From positions 8,988-72,987 of the forward strand of contig JAOAEQ010000020.1 in NCBI GenBank assembly GCA_026416715.1: a stretch of 64,000 bases of DNA, given 5' to 3'. The position numbers were made by a program, and so were the translations under genes. Each line of letters opens with the position of its first letter. Position 1 is the stretch's first letter. Origin of the DNA: a bacterium. GTDB lineage: Bacteria > UBP4 > UBA4092 > JAOAEQ01. Below are positions 35,743 through 45,419 of the stretch, one piece after another. The notes beneath the pieces were generated by a model that was given only the letters and a program-made list of their open reading frames with translations, searched no databases and was not told the origin of the DNA.

Positions 35743-37494
35743 ATGAAAAATTTTGTGAGGTTATTACAAGAGTTCATCAAACCATACTGGGTTATGATAC
35801 TGCAGGCATCGGTGTTGATGGCATTGGTGACGTTTCTTTGGTTACCGATGCTGTTTTTAACTAAAATGCTGGTTGACCAGGTTATCCCGCATCAGGATGA
35901 CAAATTGCTTTTAATTGTTCTGCTCGGGTTTATCAGTATCCATTTATCTCGAGGACTTATTTCTTTTGCGTTGCAATACATTATTTCATTTCTCGGGCAA
36001 CGGGTGGTATTCCATCTTCGACGTCGATTACACGAAAAACTCGGTCAACTCCAGATGAGTTATTTCGATCAGCGGTTAACGGGAAAAATTATGGCACGGG
36101 TTATGAATGATGTTGCTACGGTACAGCATTTAGTAACCGGTGGATTTATCACGATGTTTACCGATGTTATAATGGTGATTGCGGTTATCGGGGTTATGTT
36201 TTGGTTTAACTGGCAGTTAGCTTTGATGGCGATGACGGTATTACCGTTCTATGTATTCAACTATAACTTTTTTGTTAAACATATTCGAGAAATAAGTCGT
36301 AAGATTCGCGAGAAAGTATCTGAGATGTATGGATTATTAGGTGAACGGCTTAGTGCTGTTCGATTAGTTAAATCATTTGCGCAGGAAGAATTCGAAATTC
36401 GTCGGTTCGACCAGAAAATTAAGGATTATTTAAAATTTAATCTTCGCAATACCATGCTTAATACTTCGTTAAGTTCGATAGCTGGAATTATTAGCGGGGT
36501 CGGAACAATAATAATCATCGGTTACGGTGGCTTACTAATTCGGAGTGGACAATTAACCTTAGGGAGCTTTATTGCGTTCCAATCATCGATTATCTATCTC
36601 TACGGGCCAATTGTTCGGTTAACACAAATTAATACAGTTATCCAATGGGTTATGGTGAGTATCAATCGGATATTTGAGGTCTTTGATGAACCGATATTGA
36701 TTTTGGATAAACCAAACTCCATTGAATTATCCGCAGTCAAAAACCGCATTCAATTCAAACAAGTATCATTTACCTATCGGTTTGATGATAATCCAATTTT
36801 GAAAAATATCGATTTGGATATCCCAGTTGGTACCGTGGTCGGCATCGTTGGTCCGAGCGGAAGCGGGAAAAGCACTTTGTTGAGTTTACTGCTCCGTTTG
36901 TATGATGTAACGAAAGGTGCTATTCTCATAGATGGGTATGATATTCGGGATATAAAAATATCCAATTTACGGCGTTTAATTGGTTTCGTTCCGCAGGAAA
37001 GTTTTTTGTTTTCCGGAACGATTAGTTCTAATATCAGATATGGGAGAATGGATGCGACAGATACAGAAATTATCGCTGCAGCAAAAGCTGCTGAACTCCA
37101 TGAGTTTATCGAAGGGCTGCCAAAAAAATATGAGACGGAAATCGGAGAACGGGGTATCACTTTATCTGGAGGACAGAAACAACGATTGGCATTAGCCCGC
37201 GCATTATTAACCAATCCATATATTCTACTGCTAGATGATTGTACCAGCTCATTAGATGCAGAAACGGAATCGAAAATTCAGAAGACTCTCGATAAACTTA
37301 TGGCTGACCGAACCTGTTTTATTGTTGCGCATCGGTTGTCGTCGGTTATGAATGCAGATATAATCATTGTTCTTGATGATGGTAAGATTATTGAAAAAGG
37401 AACCCATTATGAACTGATAAATCAGGATGGATATTATGCACGGTTATTTGAAGAACAATATAGTTCTGTACTCGAATCCTCAGAGGTAGTATAA
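35743..37494 (+). CDS. ABC exporter half-transporter, degenerate Walker B member
   Basis: 583 residues with the same exporter architecture: Walker A GPSGSGKST (about 369), intact signature LSGGQKQRLALARA (about 473), Walker B ILLLDDCTSSLD with Asp in place of the catalytic Glu (about 495), switch His kept in IVAHRLSSV. The DDCTSS form matches the degenerate subunit of heterodimeric exporters such as TM287/288 and BmrCD. An AAGGTGAG site precedes the start. Co-transcription with the upstream half-transporter is very likely. Confidence 0.93.
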   Translation: MKNFVRLLQEFIKPYWVMILQASVLMALVTFLWLPMLFLTKMLVDQVIPHQDDKLLLIVLLGFISIHLSRGLISFALQYIISFLGQRVVFHLRRRLHEKLGQLQMSYFDQRLTGKIMARVMNDVATVQHLVTGGFITMFTDVIMVIAVIGVMFWFNWQLALMAMTVLPFYVFNYNFFVKHIREISRKIREKVSEMYGLLGERLSAVRLVKSFAQEEFEIRRFDQKIKDYLKFNLRNTMLNTSLSSIAGIISGVGTIIIIGYGGLLIRSGQLTLGSFIAFQSSIIYLYGPIVRLTQINTVIQWVMVSINRIFEVFDEPILILDKPNSIELSAVKNRIQFKQVSFTYRFDDNPILKNIDLDIPVGTVVGIVGPSGSGKSTLLSLLLRLYDVTKGAILIDGYDIRDIKISNLRRLIGFVPQESFLFSGTISSNIRYGRMDATDTEIIAAAKAAELHEFIEGLPKKYETEIGERGITLSGGQKQRLALARALLTNPYILLLDDCTSSLDAETESKIQKTLDKLMADRTCFIVAHRLSSVMNADIIIVLDDGKIIEKGTHYELINQDGYYARLFEEQYSSVLESSEVV

Positions 37495-37966
37495 AATTAT
37501 GGTAACTGATGATATATTAAATGGAATCCGACCGCAGATAGTTGTCCCATAAGTAAAGATTTAGCAAAGACCACTTTTGTGCAAAGGTAGTACTTTTGTT
37601 TTATTAGTTACAATCGTTGCGTTCGGGTGTGAATATTATATAGATTTTGAACTCGGACAGCGGGATAATATATTTAAAAGAAATCTCATAAATATCGAGA
37701 ATAGATTTAGTCGTTGACTTAACCATGAATTGTATGACGATACGGAGAAAAACCCGAATTGATCGGTTCAATTCGGGTTCAACTCCAGATATAAGTGCGG
37801 AATTGTTATGCTTAATGTAGAAGTTGTAAATTATATATGTAACTTTAATAAATCCAAATGATTATATCGGTAAAAACATGGAAGATAGACCATGTTCTTG
37901 CTATTGTTGGGGTGACATTCTTTTACAAGAATTGAATTAGGGTTTGGACATTACTTTCTGCAAAAT
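37495..37966. other. Intergenic region between convergent genes
   Basis: 472 bases between the plus-strand exporter gene and the minus-strand prepilin gene. It contains the minus-strand terminator at 37751-37779. No coding frame with credible features, repeat or known RNA was recognised in the rest. Confidence 0.6.
37751..37779 (-). terminator. Rho-independent terminator for the rmuC-prepilin transcript
   Basis: A perfect 12-bp stem AACCCGAATTGA (37751-37762) / TCAATTCGGGTT (37768-37779) with a five-base loop. Read on the minus strand, the stem is followed by TTTTTCTCC, giving a T-tract, so it terminates leftward transcription about 190 bases after the prepilin stop. Confidence 0.8.
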
Positions 37967-38575
37967 CTAGGGTGTTGCGTGGAAAGAACTACCACCTAAT
38001 CGGCAGATATCCCCGACACTAATTGTTCCATTTGTCGGGTCGTAAATCCGCCAGATTTGGTTAGCGTCATCATCAGGACGGTAATCATACCATTCAACCG
38101 CTTGATATTTCTGGTCAGGACCCAGACTTTCGATGCAATATGCATTATGGTCAATGCAACTTGGCACTAAATCCGCCCAGTTCCAATATCCACCGGGAGA
38201 TACTGCTGGTCCGCCGAGTTTCTTATAATTGAATACCTTATAGTTTATCGGCATACCGTTCCAAGTTGCATATCCGCTAAACGGGTCTCGAAATGAAACT
38301 GAACTTAAGTAGGATACTGGTGTAGTTAGTTCGGTATGGATACTAACTTGATAATCACCAGGATTAGCCCGCCAGTCCTGCAAATAGCTATTATTATCCA
38401 CATAGTATGATTCAATAGCAGTTGAAATTGTTCGTAACTCTCCTTTCACTCGAGATACTTTTGCGCGAGTTTGCGCTGCTAAAAAATTCGGAATCGCGAT
38501 CGCAGCAAGAATCGCAATAATCGCTACAACAATCAAAAGTTCAATTAAGGTAAAACCATGACTATTTTTCTTCAT
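37967..38575 (-). CDS. Type II/IV pseudopilin-like prepilin
   Basis: 202 residues from ATG 38575, which has AGGAG seven bases upstream and gives the canonical leader MKKNSHG with cleavage before FTLIELL; Glu5 of the mature protein is present. The N-terminal helix (FTLIELLIVVAIIAILAAI) is followed by PNFLAAQTRAKVSRVKGELR and a globular domain with AIESYYVDNNSY, which matches GspG-type pseudopilins of many candidate-phylum bacteria, including a proline-rich and WYDYRPDDDANQ region. Processed by a PilD-type peptidase elsewhere. The first 14 bases overlap the end of rmuC. Whether it assembles in a pilus or secretion machine is not shown. Confidence 0.93.
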   Translation of the reverse strand: MKKNSHGFTLIELLIVVAIIAILAAIAIPNFLAAQTRAKVSRVKGELRTISTAIESYYVDNNSYLQDWRANPGDYQVSIHTELTTPVSYLSSVSFRDPFSGYATWNGMPINYKVFNYKKLGGPAVSPGGYWNWADLVPSCIDHNAYCIESLGPDQKYQAVEWYDYRPDDDANQIWRIYDPTNGTISVGDICRLGGSSFHATP

Positions 38576-39782
38576 ATACTTTCTCCTGTTCAATGAGTTG
38601 GGTATCAATAATTTCGGGTATCGGTAATTGTTTTTGTACTCGTAGTTCCTCTATTTTGGCGAGCGCTTTATCCAGTTTATTTTTTCGAGTAGTGATTAAC
38701 GCAGTATATTCTTTTTGAGCATCTTCAATGCGTTTTCCCATTTTTTCTAACGTATTCAAAAATGCATGCCATTCTTTATAAAAGGTTCCGAGAAGTGATA
38801 GGATATGCGTTGCAGTTTCTTCTAAATTAAAATTATCTACTGCTTGTCGGATCACCGCTAAAATCGCATACAGCGTTATTGGCGAACAGAGAATAACCTT
38901 ATTTTTCAACGCATCATCAAGTAAAGTTGTGTCTTCAGCATGAATAAATCCATAGACTTGTTCGTTGGGTATAAATACTAGAACATAATCTACGGTATGT
39001 TCTTCAGGATTAATATAATCTCGAGTAGTTACTGCTTTAATTCGAGACCGAACATCTTTTAAGAACTGTTTTTTATATGCTTCCTTCTCAGCATCAGTTG
39101 TAGCGTTCATATACTGGATAAAGTTATCCAACGGAAACTTGACATCCATATTTAATTTCAATCCCTGCGGCAAGAAAAACGTATAATCCGGTCGAGTGGT
39201 TCCAGTTTCAAGCTTTTGTTGTTTGAAATAATTTATTCCCTCAATAAACCCTGCTAGACGAAGAACATCTTCCGCCATTCGTTCTCCCCATTGTCCACGA
39301 ACTTTAGAACTCGCTAATGCTGATTGGAGTTGACCGGTTACTTCGTATAGTCTGCGGGTTTGTTCTGCGGTTAATTGTAATTGTGTGGCTAACGCACCGA
39401 ACTTTTGTTCTCGGTCTTTTTCGAACTGGGTAACCAAATCTTGCAGTTTTAATAAATCCGATTTCATTGATTGTAATGTTTGGTCAATGAGTTTCTGTTT
39501 CCCTTCGAGTTCTTTTTCACCAATTTGAGTTTGTTTTGATAACGTTTCATTTGCGAGCTTCAAAAATGCTTCGGTATTTTTCGATAATATATCGAGTGAA
39601 ATTGCCCCAAACGAATCTTTAATACGATTCAATAATCCTTCAACATCCTGCATCTTTTGAGTTTCGGTTTGGGCAACCAATGCTTGTGCAATAGTCTGTG
39701 CATCTTTTTTCCGTATCCAATTAATTAGGAGAACTAATCCAACCCCAACAAGAAATCCGCAAATAAAATATATGATGTTCAT
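38562..39782 (-). CDS. rmuC: RmuC-family DNA recombination protein
   Basis: About 406 residues. N-terminal membrane helix (IIYFICGFLVGVGLVLLINW), long coiled coil (about 30-165), then the PD-(D/E)XK nuclease-like RmuC domain with SKVRGQWGERMAEDVLRLAG, TRPDYTFFLPQG, MDVKFPLDNF and YVLVFIPNEQVYGFI. RmuC limits inversion at short repeats in E. coli. The ATG 39782 is preferred; a TTG at 39800 would add six residues, and neither has a strong binding site. Ends inside the next gene's leader. Confidence 0.92.
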   Translation of the reverse strand: MNIIYFICGFLVGVGLVLLINWIRKKDAQTIAQALVAQTETQKMQDVEGLLNRIKDSFGAISLDILSKNTEAFLKLANETLSKQTQIGEKELEGKQKLIDQTLQSMKSDLLKLQDLVTQFEKDREQKFGALATQLQLTAEQTRRLYEVTGQLQSALASSKVRGQWGERMAEDVLRLAGFIEGINYFKQQKLETGTTRPDYTFFLPQGLKLNMDVKFPLDNFIQYMNATTDAEKEAYKKQFLKDVRSRIKAVTTRDYINPEEHTVDYVLVFIPNEQVYGFIHAEDTTLLDDALKNKVILCSPITLYAILAVIRQAVDNFNLEETATHILSLLGTFYKEWHAFLNTLEKMGKRIEDAQKEYTALITTRKNKLDKALAKIEELRVQKQLPIPEIIDTQLIEQEKVYEEK

Positions 39783-39923
39783 AGGCTTATTTTTCTTCAA
39801 AAGTATTTCTATTTGAAACCAACTAATTTTAGGGTATAATTATCTAAAAAGCAAGTTATATTTAAGAAAACAAGAATAATCTTTAATGTATTTTTAGAAA
39901 AAGCGTTTTGTAGAGTTTAGGTT

Positions 39924-41006
39924 ATGAAGAAAGCAAAAGTAGCAGTGGTTAAAACTTCGCCAGAAACGGTTATCACAGATATCCAGCGAGTAATGCAGTT
40001 AGCTGAATTTGAGAAATTTTTACCAAAAGAAAATGAGACGATCTTAAAAATCAATATTTCCTGGCATCATTATTATCCTGCCTGTTCAACCACACCGTGG
40101 CAATTCGACGGGGTTATTCAAACTTTGCGAAATGCTGGATATAGTGGCTTAATCCCAGCGCAGAATCGAACCGTAGTTGTTGATCCCAAAATCGGTGCGG
40201 TAAAAAATCATCTAGTTTCAGTCTTAAAGAAACACCAACTTGAATTTGTTTATCTCTATGAACCGCATATCGAATGGATTACCTATGAACCGAAAACGCC
40301 GATGTTAGTGCTAGATAGGGTTTTTAAAAAAGGAATAACTATCCCAAAAATGTTTATTGGGAAAAATGCCGTTCATCTACCGACGATGAAAACCCATGTG
40401 TTTACTACCACAACCGGAGCAATGAAAAATGCATTTGGCGGTTTACTTCACGATAATCGACATTGGACGCATAGTGTTATCCACGAAACGTTAGTCGATT
40501 TGTTGGTAATCCAACAAGAAATACATCCGGGTTTATTTGCGGTGATGGATGGGACAATTGCCGGGTCAGGACCAGGTCCTCGTGCCATGATTCCACATAT
40601 CAAAAACTATCTACTTGCTTCAGCGGACCAGGTAGCAATTGATGCGGTAGCAGCGAAAATGATGGGATTTGATCCGTTATCTATCAAATATCTGCGGTTG
40701 GCAGCTGAAAAAGGATTGGGAACCGCTGATGTGAAAGAAATGGAAATAGTCGGCGAAGATATTTCAGAAATTAATTTTCAATTTAAAACTGGGGATACCT
40801 TTGCCAGTCGCGGCCAAAAAGCAATTTATTACGGTTGTTTGAAACCGTTTGAGCATATATTATTACGGAGTCCACTTGTTCCGTGGTCATATTGCGCTTC
40901 CCGGTTATATCACGATGTCTATTGGTATCCATTTATCGGAAAACGTCGAGTGAAAAAAATTCTCGCTAGTGAATGGGGGAAATTGTTTGATCAATATGCA
41001 CAATAA
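39924..41006 (+). CDS. DUF362 domain protein
   Basis: 360 residues matching the DUF362 family over its whole length: VAVVKTSPETV at the start, INISWHHYYPACSTTPW, LPTMKTHVFTTTTGAMKNAFGGLL and the late VMDGTIAGSGPGPR. Some family members carry a C-terminal ferredoxin domain; this one does not, and its few cysteines are scattered. The function is unknown, though a possible iron-sulfur or uroporphyrin-like cofactor role has been suggested for relatives. Single gene, convergent with the next. Confidence 0.85.
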   Translation: MKKAKVAVVKTSPETVITDIQRVMQLAEFEKFLPKENETILKINISWHHYYPACSTTPWQFDGVIQTLRNAGYSGLIPAQNRTVVVDPKIGAVKNHLVSVLKKHQLEFVYLYEPHIEWITYEPKTPMLVLDRVFKKGITIPKMFIGKNAVHLPTMKTHVFTTTTGAMKNAFGGLLHDNRHWTHSVIHETLVDLLVIQQEIHPGLFAVMDGTIAGSGPGPRAMIPHIKNYLLASADQVAIDAVAAKMMGFDPLSIKYLRLAAEKGLGTADVKEMEIVGEDISEINFQFKTGDTFASRGQKAIYYGCLKPFEHILLRSPLVPWSYCASRLYHDVYWYPFIGKRRVKKILASEWGKLFDQYAQ

Positions 41007-41063
41007 CTGGATACAGTTGTTCTGCAAATCATAGATTTCCCACTTAAAATTAGGTTTTTGTGG

Positions 41064-42848
41064 TTATTCCGTTAACATTAAATCTCTATATATAGTTCCC
41101 GTAAATTTCATTTGACCTGTTTGCTGAAGCGGACTAGGTGTACCTCCAGTTTGAGGTTCGATCATTGGACCCGGTGCAGGGCCTGCCTCAGGTCCCCGCA
41201 TAGGTGGTTGCCCACCTAATTCTGGTGGCATACCTTCGGGCCCAACCGGTCCGCGACCCATAGGTCCCGCTTCAAGGGTCGGACCCATTGGCTGGGGAGT
41301 AACTCCGCCACCGGAAAAAGTAGCAATATTAAACTCTAAATTCATACTGTCTGAAGTTCGAACCATTTTCCCTTCTTTATAAGCAAAATATATGGTACCG
41401 GTTCCATTCATTGTTGCGGTTATTTTAGTCTGTTGCGCTGGTTGGTCTGGTCTTGGTTTAACCGTACCATTAAAGGTCAATTGTATATCTTCATATTTAC
41501 TTTCAATTTTAGCGCAAGCATATTTCCCTATCTCTTCAAATCCAACTAGTGTATAGCGAATACGTCCGTTCACATTCATCTTTCCTAGGGAACCGAGATT
41601 AATCTGTTGATTAATTGGATCCAACCATTTTTCTCCTACCCGAACCGTATCTAAGGGTAAGGTGGATAGATAACCGGAGCCAACTCCAATGAACATTGAT
41701 TCCGTGCCCATAATTCCTTCGCCAGAAATGCTGCTTAGATCAACTATTCTGACTGGTTTGCCGAGATTTGATATTCTTGAACTGAACGATTTCCTTTGCA
41801 TATCTGGAATTGGTACATTTTGTTTCATCCCAGCAACATTCATAGTCAGCTGCAAGCCATCAACAGATGAAATCATATCAAATTCATCACCTTCGACCTT
41901 TTCAATTCTATTCCGTAGGGTCCCAGAAAGGTCGAATTCTTGATTAACTGTTGGCATAGTTCCCTGCGGAATTTTCATAACCGTTTTCAGGGTCATCTTG
42001 TATTTCCATCGTTCACCAGCCTGTGGTTTATACCGAAGCTGAACCGCAAGTTGTTTCGTTTTCTCTTTAACCAGATTATCTATATTAGGCCCAGGATAAC
42101 TAGCATCAACCTGCTGATATTTTTGCGCTGCTTTAGCAAAATCCTGTGCTTCTAGATAAGCATCTCCTTCAGCAAATAAACTCGTTACCAGTTCCTTGAT
42201 TTTTGCGATACTTTGATTTGCTAACTCGCCAGTATTATACATTGTGACTTTCGCATATAGTTCTAATGCATTATTATAATTTTTTAAAACAACATACTCA
42301 TCGCCTTTAGCTATTAACGCTTTACAAGTTTCTTCAATTTTACGGTTCGCTTCTGTAATATACTCAGGTTCTGGATGAGTTCGAGCAACTTCACGGAATG
42401 ATTTTATTGCATCGTCATAGAATCCTTTTGTTAACAATCGGTCACCTTCAGCAAACATTGGGGCTAACCGTTGAATATTGGTTTGCGTTAATTTCGCTAA
42501 AGCTTCATTCAATTTATTTTGAACTTCTACCAGATTAGGATTGAGACGTAGTGCAGCTGTATATTCGGTCGTTGCAGCGGCATAATCACCTTTATCCATA
42601 TAATAATCCCCGTTACGAATATGATTTACTTCTTGGTCTTCTTGTTGGATCTCAGCAACTAAATTGCGATTAATGGTAGTGGTGCCAACCACGGTTTTCA
42701 CGGTTAACGTGGTTGGACTTTCGCCGATGATATTCCCGGTGATTCGCCGTCCGTTTTTCAAGATAATAATATCGGCAAAACTCAATTGAATGCAACCAAC
42801 GACTCCAATTACAATGGATACTGCGAAACTGAATATAATTCGTTTCAT
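41064..42848 (-). CDS. Secreted TPR protein with proline/glycine-rich tail
   Basis: About 594 residues from ATG 42848, with GGAG eight bases upstream (the GTG three codons earlier overlaps that site). A signal peptide ends near GCIQLSFA; a lipobox is not convincing. Residues 27-60 form a small beta domain (ADIIILKNGRRITGNIIG, TTTINRNLVAEI) seen in other TPR proteins of candidate phyla. TPRs cover about 75-270. The second half (275-530) is a beta-rich domain containing PLDTVRVGEKWLDPI and FEEIGKYACAKIES, matching DUF6263-like secreted proteins. A Pro/Gly/Met-rich segment (about 535-575) precedes the final strand. Probably periplasmic or surface-exposed; function unknown. Confidence 0.7.
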   Translation of the reverse strand: MKRIIFSFAVSIVIGVVGCIQLSFADIIILKNGRRITGNIIGESPTTLTVKTVVGTTTINRNLVAEIQQEDQEVNHIRNGDYYMDKGDYAAATTEYTAALRLNPNLVEVQNKLNEALAKLTQTNIQRLAPMFAEGDRLLTKGFYDDAIKSFREVARTHPEPEYITEANRKIEETCKALIAKGDEYVVLKNYNNALELYAKVTMYNTGELANQSIAKIKELVTSLFAEGDAYLEAQDFAKAAQKYQQVDASYPGPNIDNLVKEKTKQLAVQLRYKPQAGERWKYKMTLKTVMKIPQGTMPTVNQEFDLSGTLRNRIEKVEGDEFDMISSVDGLQLTMNVAGMKQNVPIPDMQRKSFSSRISNLGKPVRIVDLSSISGEGIMGTESMFIGVGSGYLSTLPLDTVRVGEKWLDPINQQINLGSLGKMNVNGRIRYTLVGFEEIGKYACAKIESKYEDIQLTFNGTVKPRPDQPAQQTKITATMNGTGTIYFAYKEGKMVRTSDSMNLEFNIATFSGGGVTPQPMGPTLEAGPMGRGPVGPEGMPPELGGQPPMRGPEAGPAPGPMIEPQTGGTPSPLQQTGQMKFTGTIYRDLMLTE

Positions 42849-42888
42849 AACATTCACTCCAGTTAAATTGGTGGTTTTGTTATAAGAT

Positions 42889-43344
42889 TTAAATAACGTT
42901 AAATCTCCACATTATTTGAAGTAATACGTTTGTATAGATTCCGGCAATAACATCATCCGCAACAATCCCAAGTCCACCGGATAACTTTTGACTTTGTCGA
43001 CCCGGATATGGTTTAATGATATCAATGATCCGAAATATAACGAAACTTATTACTATATATTTTACCCTAAAAGGGTTAAGAAACATAGCAATTAAATACC
43101 CAATTATTTCATCAATTACAATTTTTGGGCAATCTTTTTGGTGAAACTGCTGTTCTGCGATTGTCGCAGACCAAATGGCTAGCGCAATACAAGCAATGAG
43201 CGTAATGCCGTATTGCCACCAAGTAAAGTTTCGAAATAGAAGATATATTATAACTCCAACTATCGTTCCTACTGTGCCGGGAATAACCGGACTATATCCG
43301 CTACAAAAACCAGTTGCAATAAATATCGGGATAACCTTCTGCAC
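42889..43344 (-). CDS. pgpA: Phosphatidylglycerophosphatase A
   Basis: 151 residues, integral membrane. The PgpA signature residues appear in GYSPVIPGTVGTIVG, VIDEIIGYLIAM and RIIDIIKPYPGRQSQKLSGG, then GIVADDVIAG. Removes the phosphate from phosphatidylglycerol phosphate to give phosphatidylglycerol. It starts two bases after the pgsA stop, so the two consecutive enzymes of the pathway are coupled. Confidence 0.94.
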   Translation of the reverse strand: MQKVIPIFIATGFCSGYSPVIPGTVGTIVGVIIYLLFRNFTWWQYGITLIACIALAIWSATIAEQQFHQKDCPKIVIDEIIGYLIAMFLNPFRVKYIVISFVIFRIIDIIKPYPGRQSQKLSGGLGIVADDVIAGIYTNVLLQIMWRFNVI

Positions 43345-43346
43345 GC

Positions 43347-43970
43347 CTATTCGACCACCTCACGAATTAAATGTCGGTGCCGCTTAATATAACTTACGCC
43401 GGAGATTACCGTTGCTAAAACCGTCCATACCATTAGAAGATATATCGCACCATAAATCCATACATCCACCTGGTCATTCCAAGTTCCGTATATCCGCATT
43501 GTATCTTTAATTGCCAAATATAAGAGAATAACTATTGCAGTTGCCATTTGCGAAACCGTTTTATATTTACCTAATGGACCTGCAGGGATAACTTCGCCTT
43601 TTTTCGCGCCAAGGATGCGTAGTCCGGTGATAATAAACTCGCGCCCGATGATGATTACAACCATCCATGCGGGCATGATTCGTAATTCGACAAAGCAAAT
43701 AAATACAGTGCTAATTAAAAGCTTATCAGCGATTGGGTCAAAAAAACTACCGAATGGCGTTATAATTTTCCGTTTTCGGGCGATGCGTCCATCATATAAA
43801 TCAGTGAGCGTAGCGGCGATAAAAATCAATAATGCTACATATTTGCTCGTTACGATAAGAATTTGACTATGGATAGTGTATCCGTTTGTTGCATTTTCAA
43901 ATAATATCGCACCCATAACAAACGGAATAGCAATAATTCGACTAAATGTAAGTTTATTTGCAAGATTCAT
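43347..43970 (-). CDS. pgsA: CDP-diacylglycerol-glycerol-3-phosphate phosphatidyltransferase
   Basis: 207 residues with five or six helices and the CDP-alcohol phosphatidyltransferase signature DG-x2-AR-x8-G-x3-D-x3-D in DGRIARKRKIITPFGSFFD followed by PIAD. Makes phosphatidylglycerol phosphate from CDP-diacylglycerol and glycerol 3-phosphate in the inner membrane. Directly precedes pgpA. Confidence 0.96.
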   Translation of the reverse strand: MNLANKLTFSRIIAIPFVMGAILFENATNGYTIHSQILIVTSKYVALLIFIAATLTDLYDGRIARKRKIITPFGSFFDPIADKLLISTVFICFVELRIMPAWMVVIIIGREFIITGLRILGAKKGEVIPAGPLGKYKTVSQMATAIVILLYLAIKDTMRIYGTWNDQVDVWIYGAIYLLMVWTVLATVISGVSYIKRHRHLIREVVE

Positions 43971-44051
43971 AATAGAGTTTAAGAATAGAAGATTGATATT
44001 TAAAGCATCGCATTATTTTTAAGTTGTTTAATCAAAATCCTGCAACGTTCA

Positions 44052-45419
44052 TTAGCATTCAGCAATTAAATCATAATCGTTCATATCGACTATTTTAGCT
44101 GATATAATATCTCCTGGAAGTATTTTTCGTTTACTTTTATTCCATACATAGATTACACCGTCGATATCCGGTGCGTGAAATTCACTTCTTCCGATATAAA
44201 TTCGCTCTTTTACATCATATTCAGTATCAAGCAGAATTGTCATTTCTTTTCCAAGTAGCATCTGGTTTTTCTGAAGAACTATCGGATACTGTATTTGCAT
44301 AATAATTTCTGCCCGACGCTGTTTAACATTTTTCGGAAGCTGAGGTTTAAGATAATATGCTGTAGTTTGTTTTTCTCGGCTATATGGAAAAACCCCTAAT
44401 CGGTCGAATTTCTGTTCTTGAATAAATTTGACTAACCGTTGGAATTGTCGGTCGGACTCTCCAGGAAATCCGACTAGGAGTGAGGTGCGAATCGTTATAT
44501 TAGGTATCCGGTTACGCAATTTCGCTAATAACGTTTTAATCTGTTGACTTGATGTATTACGATTCATTTGTTTTAAAATTGTATCATCAATATGTTGAAT
44601 AGGCATATCTATATATTTACATATTTTATCTTCCCGTGCAATGACTTCAATTAATTCGTCAGAAAAATTTGCTGGATTTGTATACAGGAGTCGCAACCAG
44701 CGTAGTTCAGGTATTTTAACGAGTTTATTTAGGAGTAATACTAAAGCATAGCCGTTATACAGATCGCTCCCGTATGCGGTAATATCTTGTGCGATAAGAT
44801 TAATCTCTTTAACTCCAGACCGAGTTAGCTGGGTTACTTCAGCAACAATAGATTCGATCGGGCGACTGCGAAAGCGACCGCGAATCCGCGGAATGGTGCA
44901 GAATGAACAGTAATGATTACATCCTTCAGCAATTTTAACGTAAGCAGTATGCGGTTGAGTAGCGAGTTGGCGTGGAGTCGTATGGGTATAAATGAAGGTT
45001 GGTTGTGCAATAGCAATGATGGGTTTTGTTCGTTCTGCGTGTTTAATTAAGTTAACAATTTGATAAAATTCACCAACCCCAACTAATCCGTCAATTTCAG
45101 GAAATTTAGTTAAAATCGTTTCTTGTTCTCGTTGCGGAAGACAACCGAGTATGAATAATTTTTTGTTCCTTTGAGTCTGCTTCAATTTAACCAGATCGCG
45201 GATGGTCTGAAATGATTCATCTATAGCCGGTTGAATAAACGCGCAAGTGTTAACTAATAGAATATCGGCTTTTTCTATGTCGGATACCATCCGATAACCA
45301 GCATACTGCATCGTTCCGATTACAATTTCACTATCAACTAAATTCTTTGGGCAACCGAGACTGATTATGCTAAACGTAATGCGATGATTGTTACTACGCT
45401 CATGTTTTGTTTTTTTCAT
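44052..45419 (-). CDS. rimO: Ribosomal protein S12 methylthiotransferase RimO
   Basis: 455 residues. The N-terminal MTTase domain carries three cluster Cys (SLGCPKNLVDSE, LVNTCAFIQP, FILGCLPQRE). The radical SAM domain has CNHYCSFCTIPRIRGRFRSR (C-x3-C-x2-C). The C-terminal TRAM domain includes EFHAPDIDGVIYVW. GCPKNLVDSE distinguishes RimO from MiaB. It methylthiolates an aspartate of S12. Its ATG overlaps the lolA stop (ATGA, 45416-45419), so the two are coupled. Confidence 0.97.
   Translation of the reverse strand: MKKTKHERSNNHRITFSIISLGCPKNLVDSEIVIGTMQYAGYRMVSDIEKADILLVNTCAFIQPAIDESFQTIRDLVKLKQTQRNKKLFILGCLPQREQETILTKFPEIDGLVGVGEFYQIVNLIKHAERTKPIIAIAQPTFIYTHTTPRQLATQPHTAYVKIAEGCNHYCSFCTIPRIRGRFRSRPIESIVAEVTQLTRSGVKEINLIAQDITAYGSDLYNGYALVLLLNKLVKIPELRWLRLLYTNPANFSDELIEVIAREDKICKYIDMPIQHIDDTILKQMNRNTSSQQIKTLLAKLRNRIPNITIRTSLLVGFPGESDRQFQRLVKFIQEQKFDRLGVFPYSREKQTTAYYLKPQLPKNVKQRRAEIIMQIQYPIVLQKNQMLLGKEMTILLDTEYDVKERIYIGRSEFHAPDIDGVIYVWNKSKRKILPGDIISAKIVDMNDYDLIAEC

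Noticed and set aside
37560-37610. Second hairpin terminator near CAAAG-CTTTTG before a TTTT run
   Set aside because: The stem is only five base pairs and AT-rich, too weak compared with the clear one at 37751-37779.
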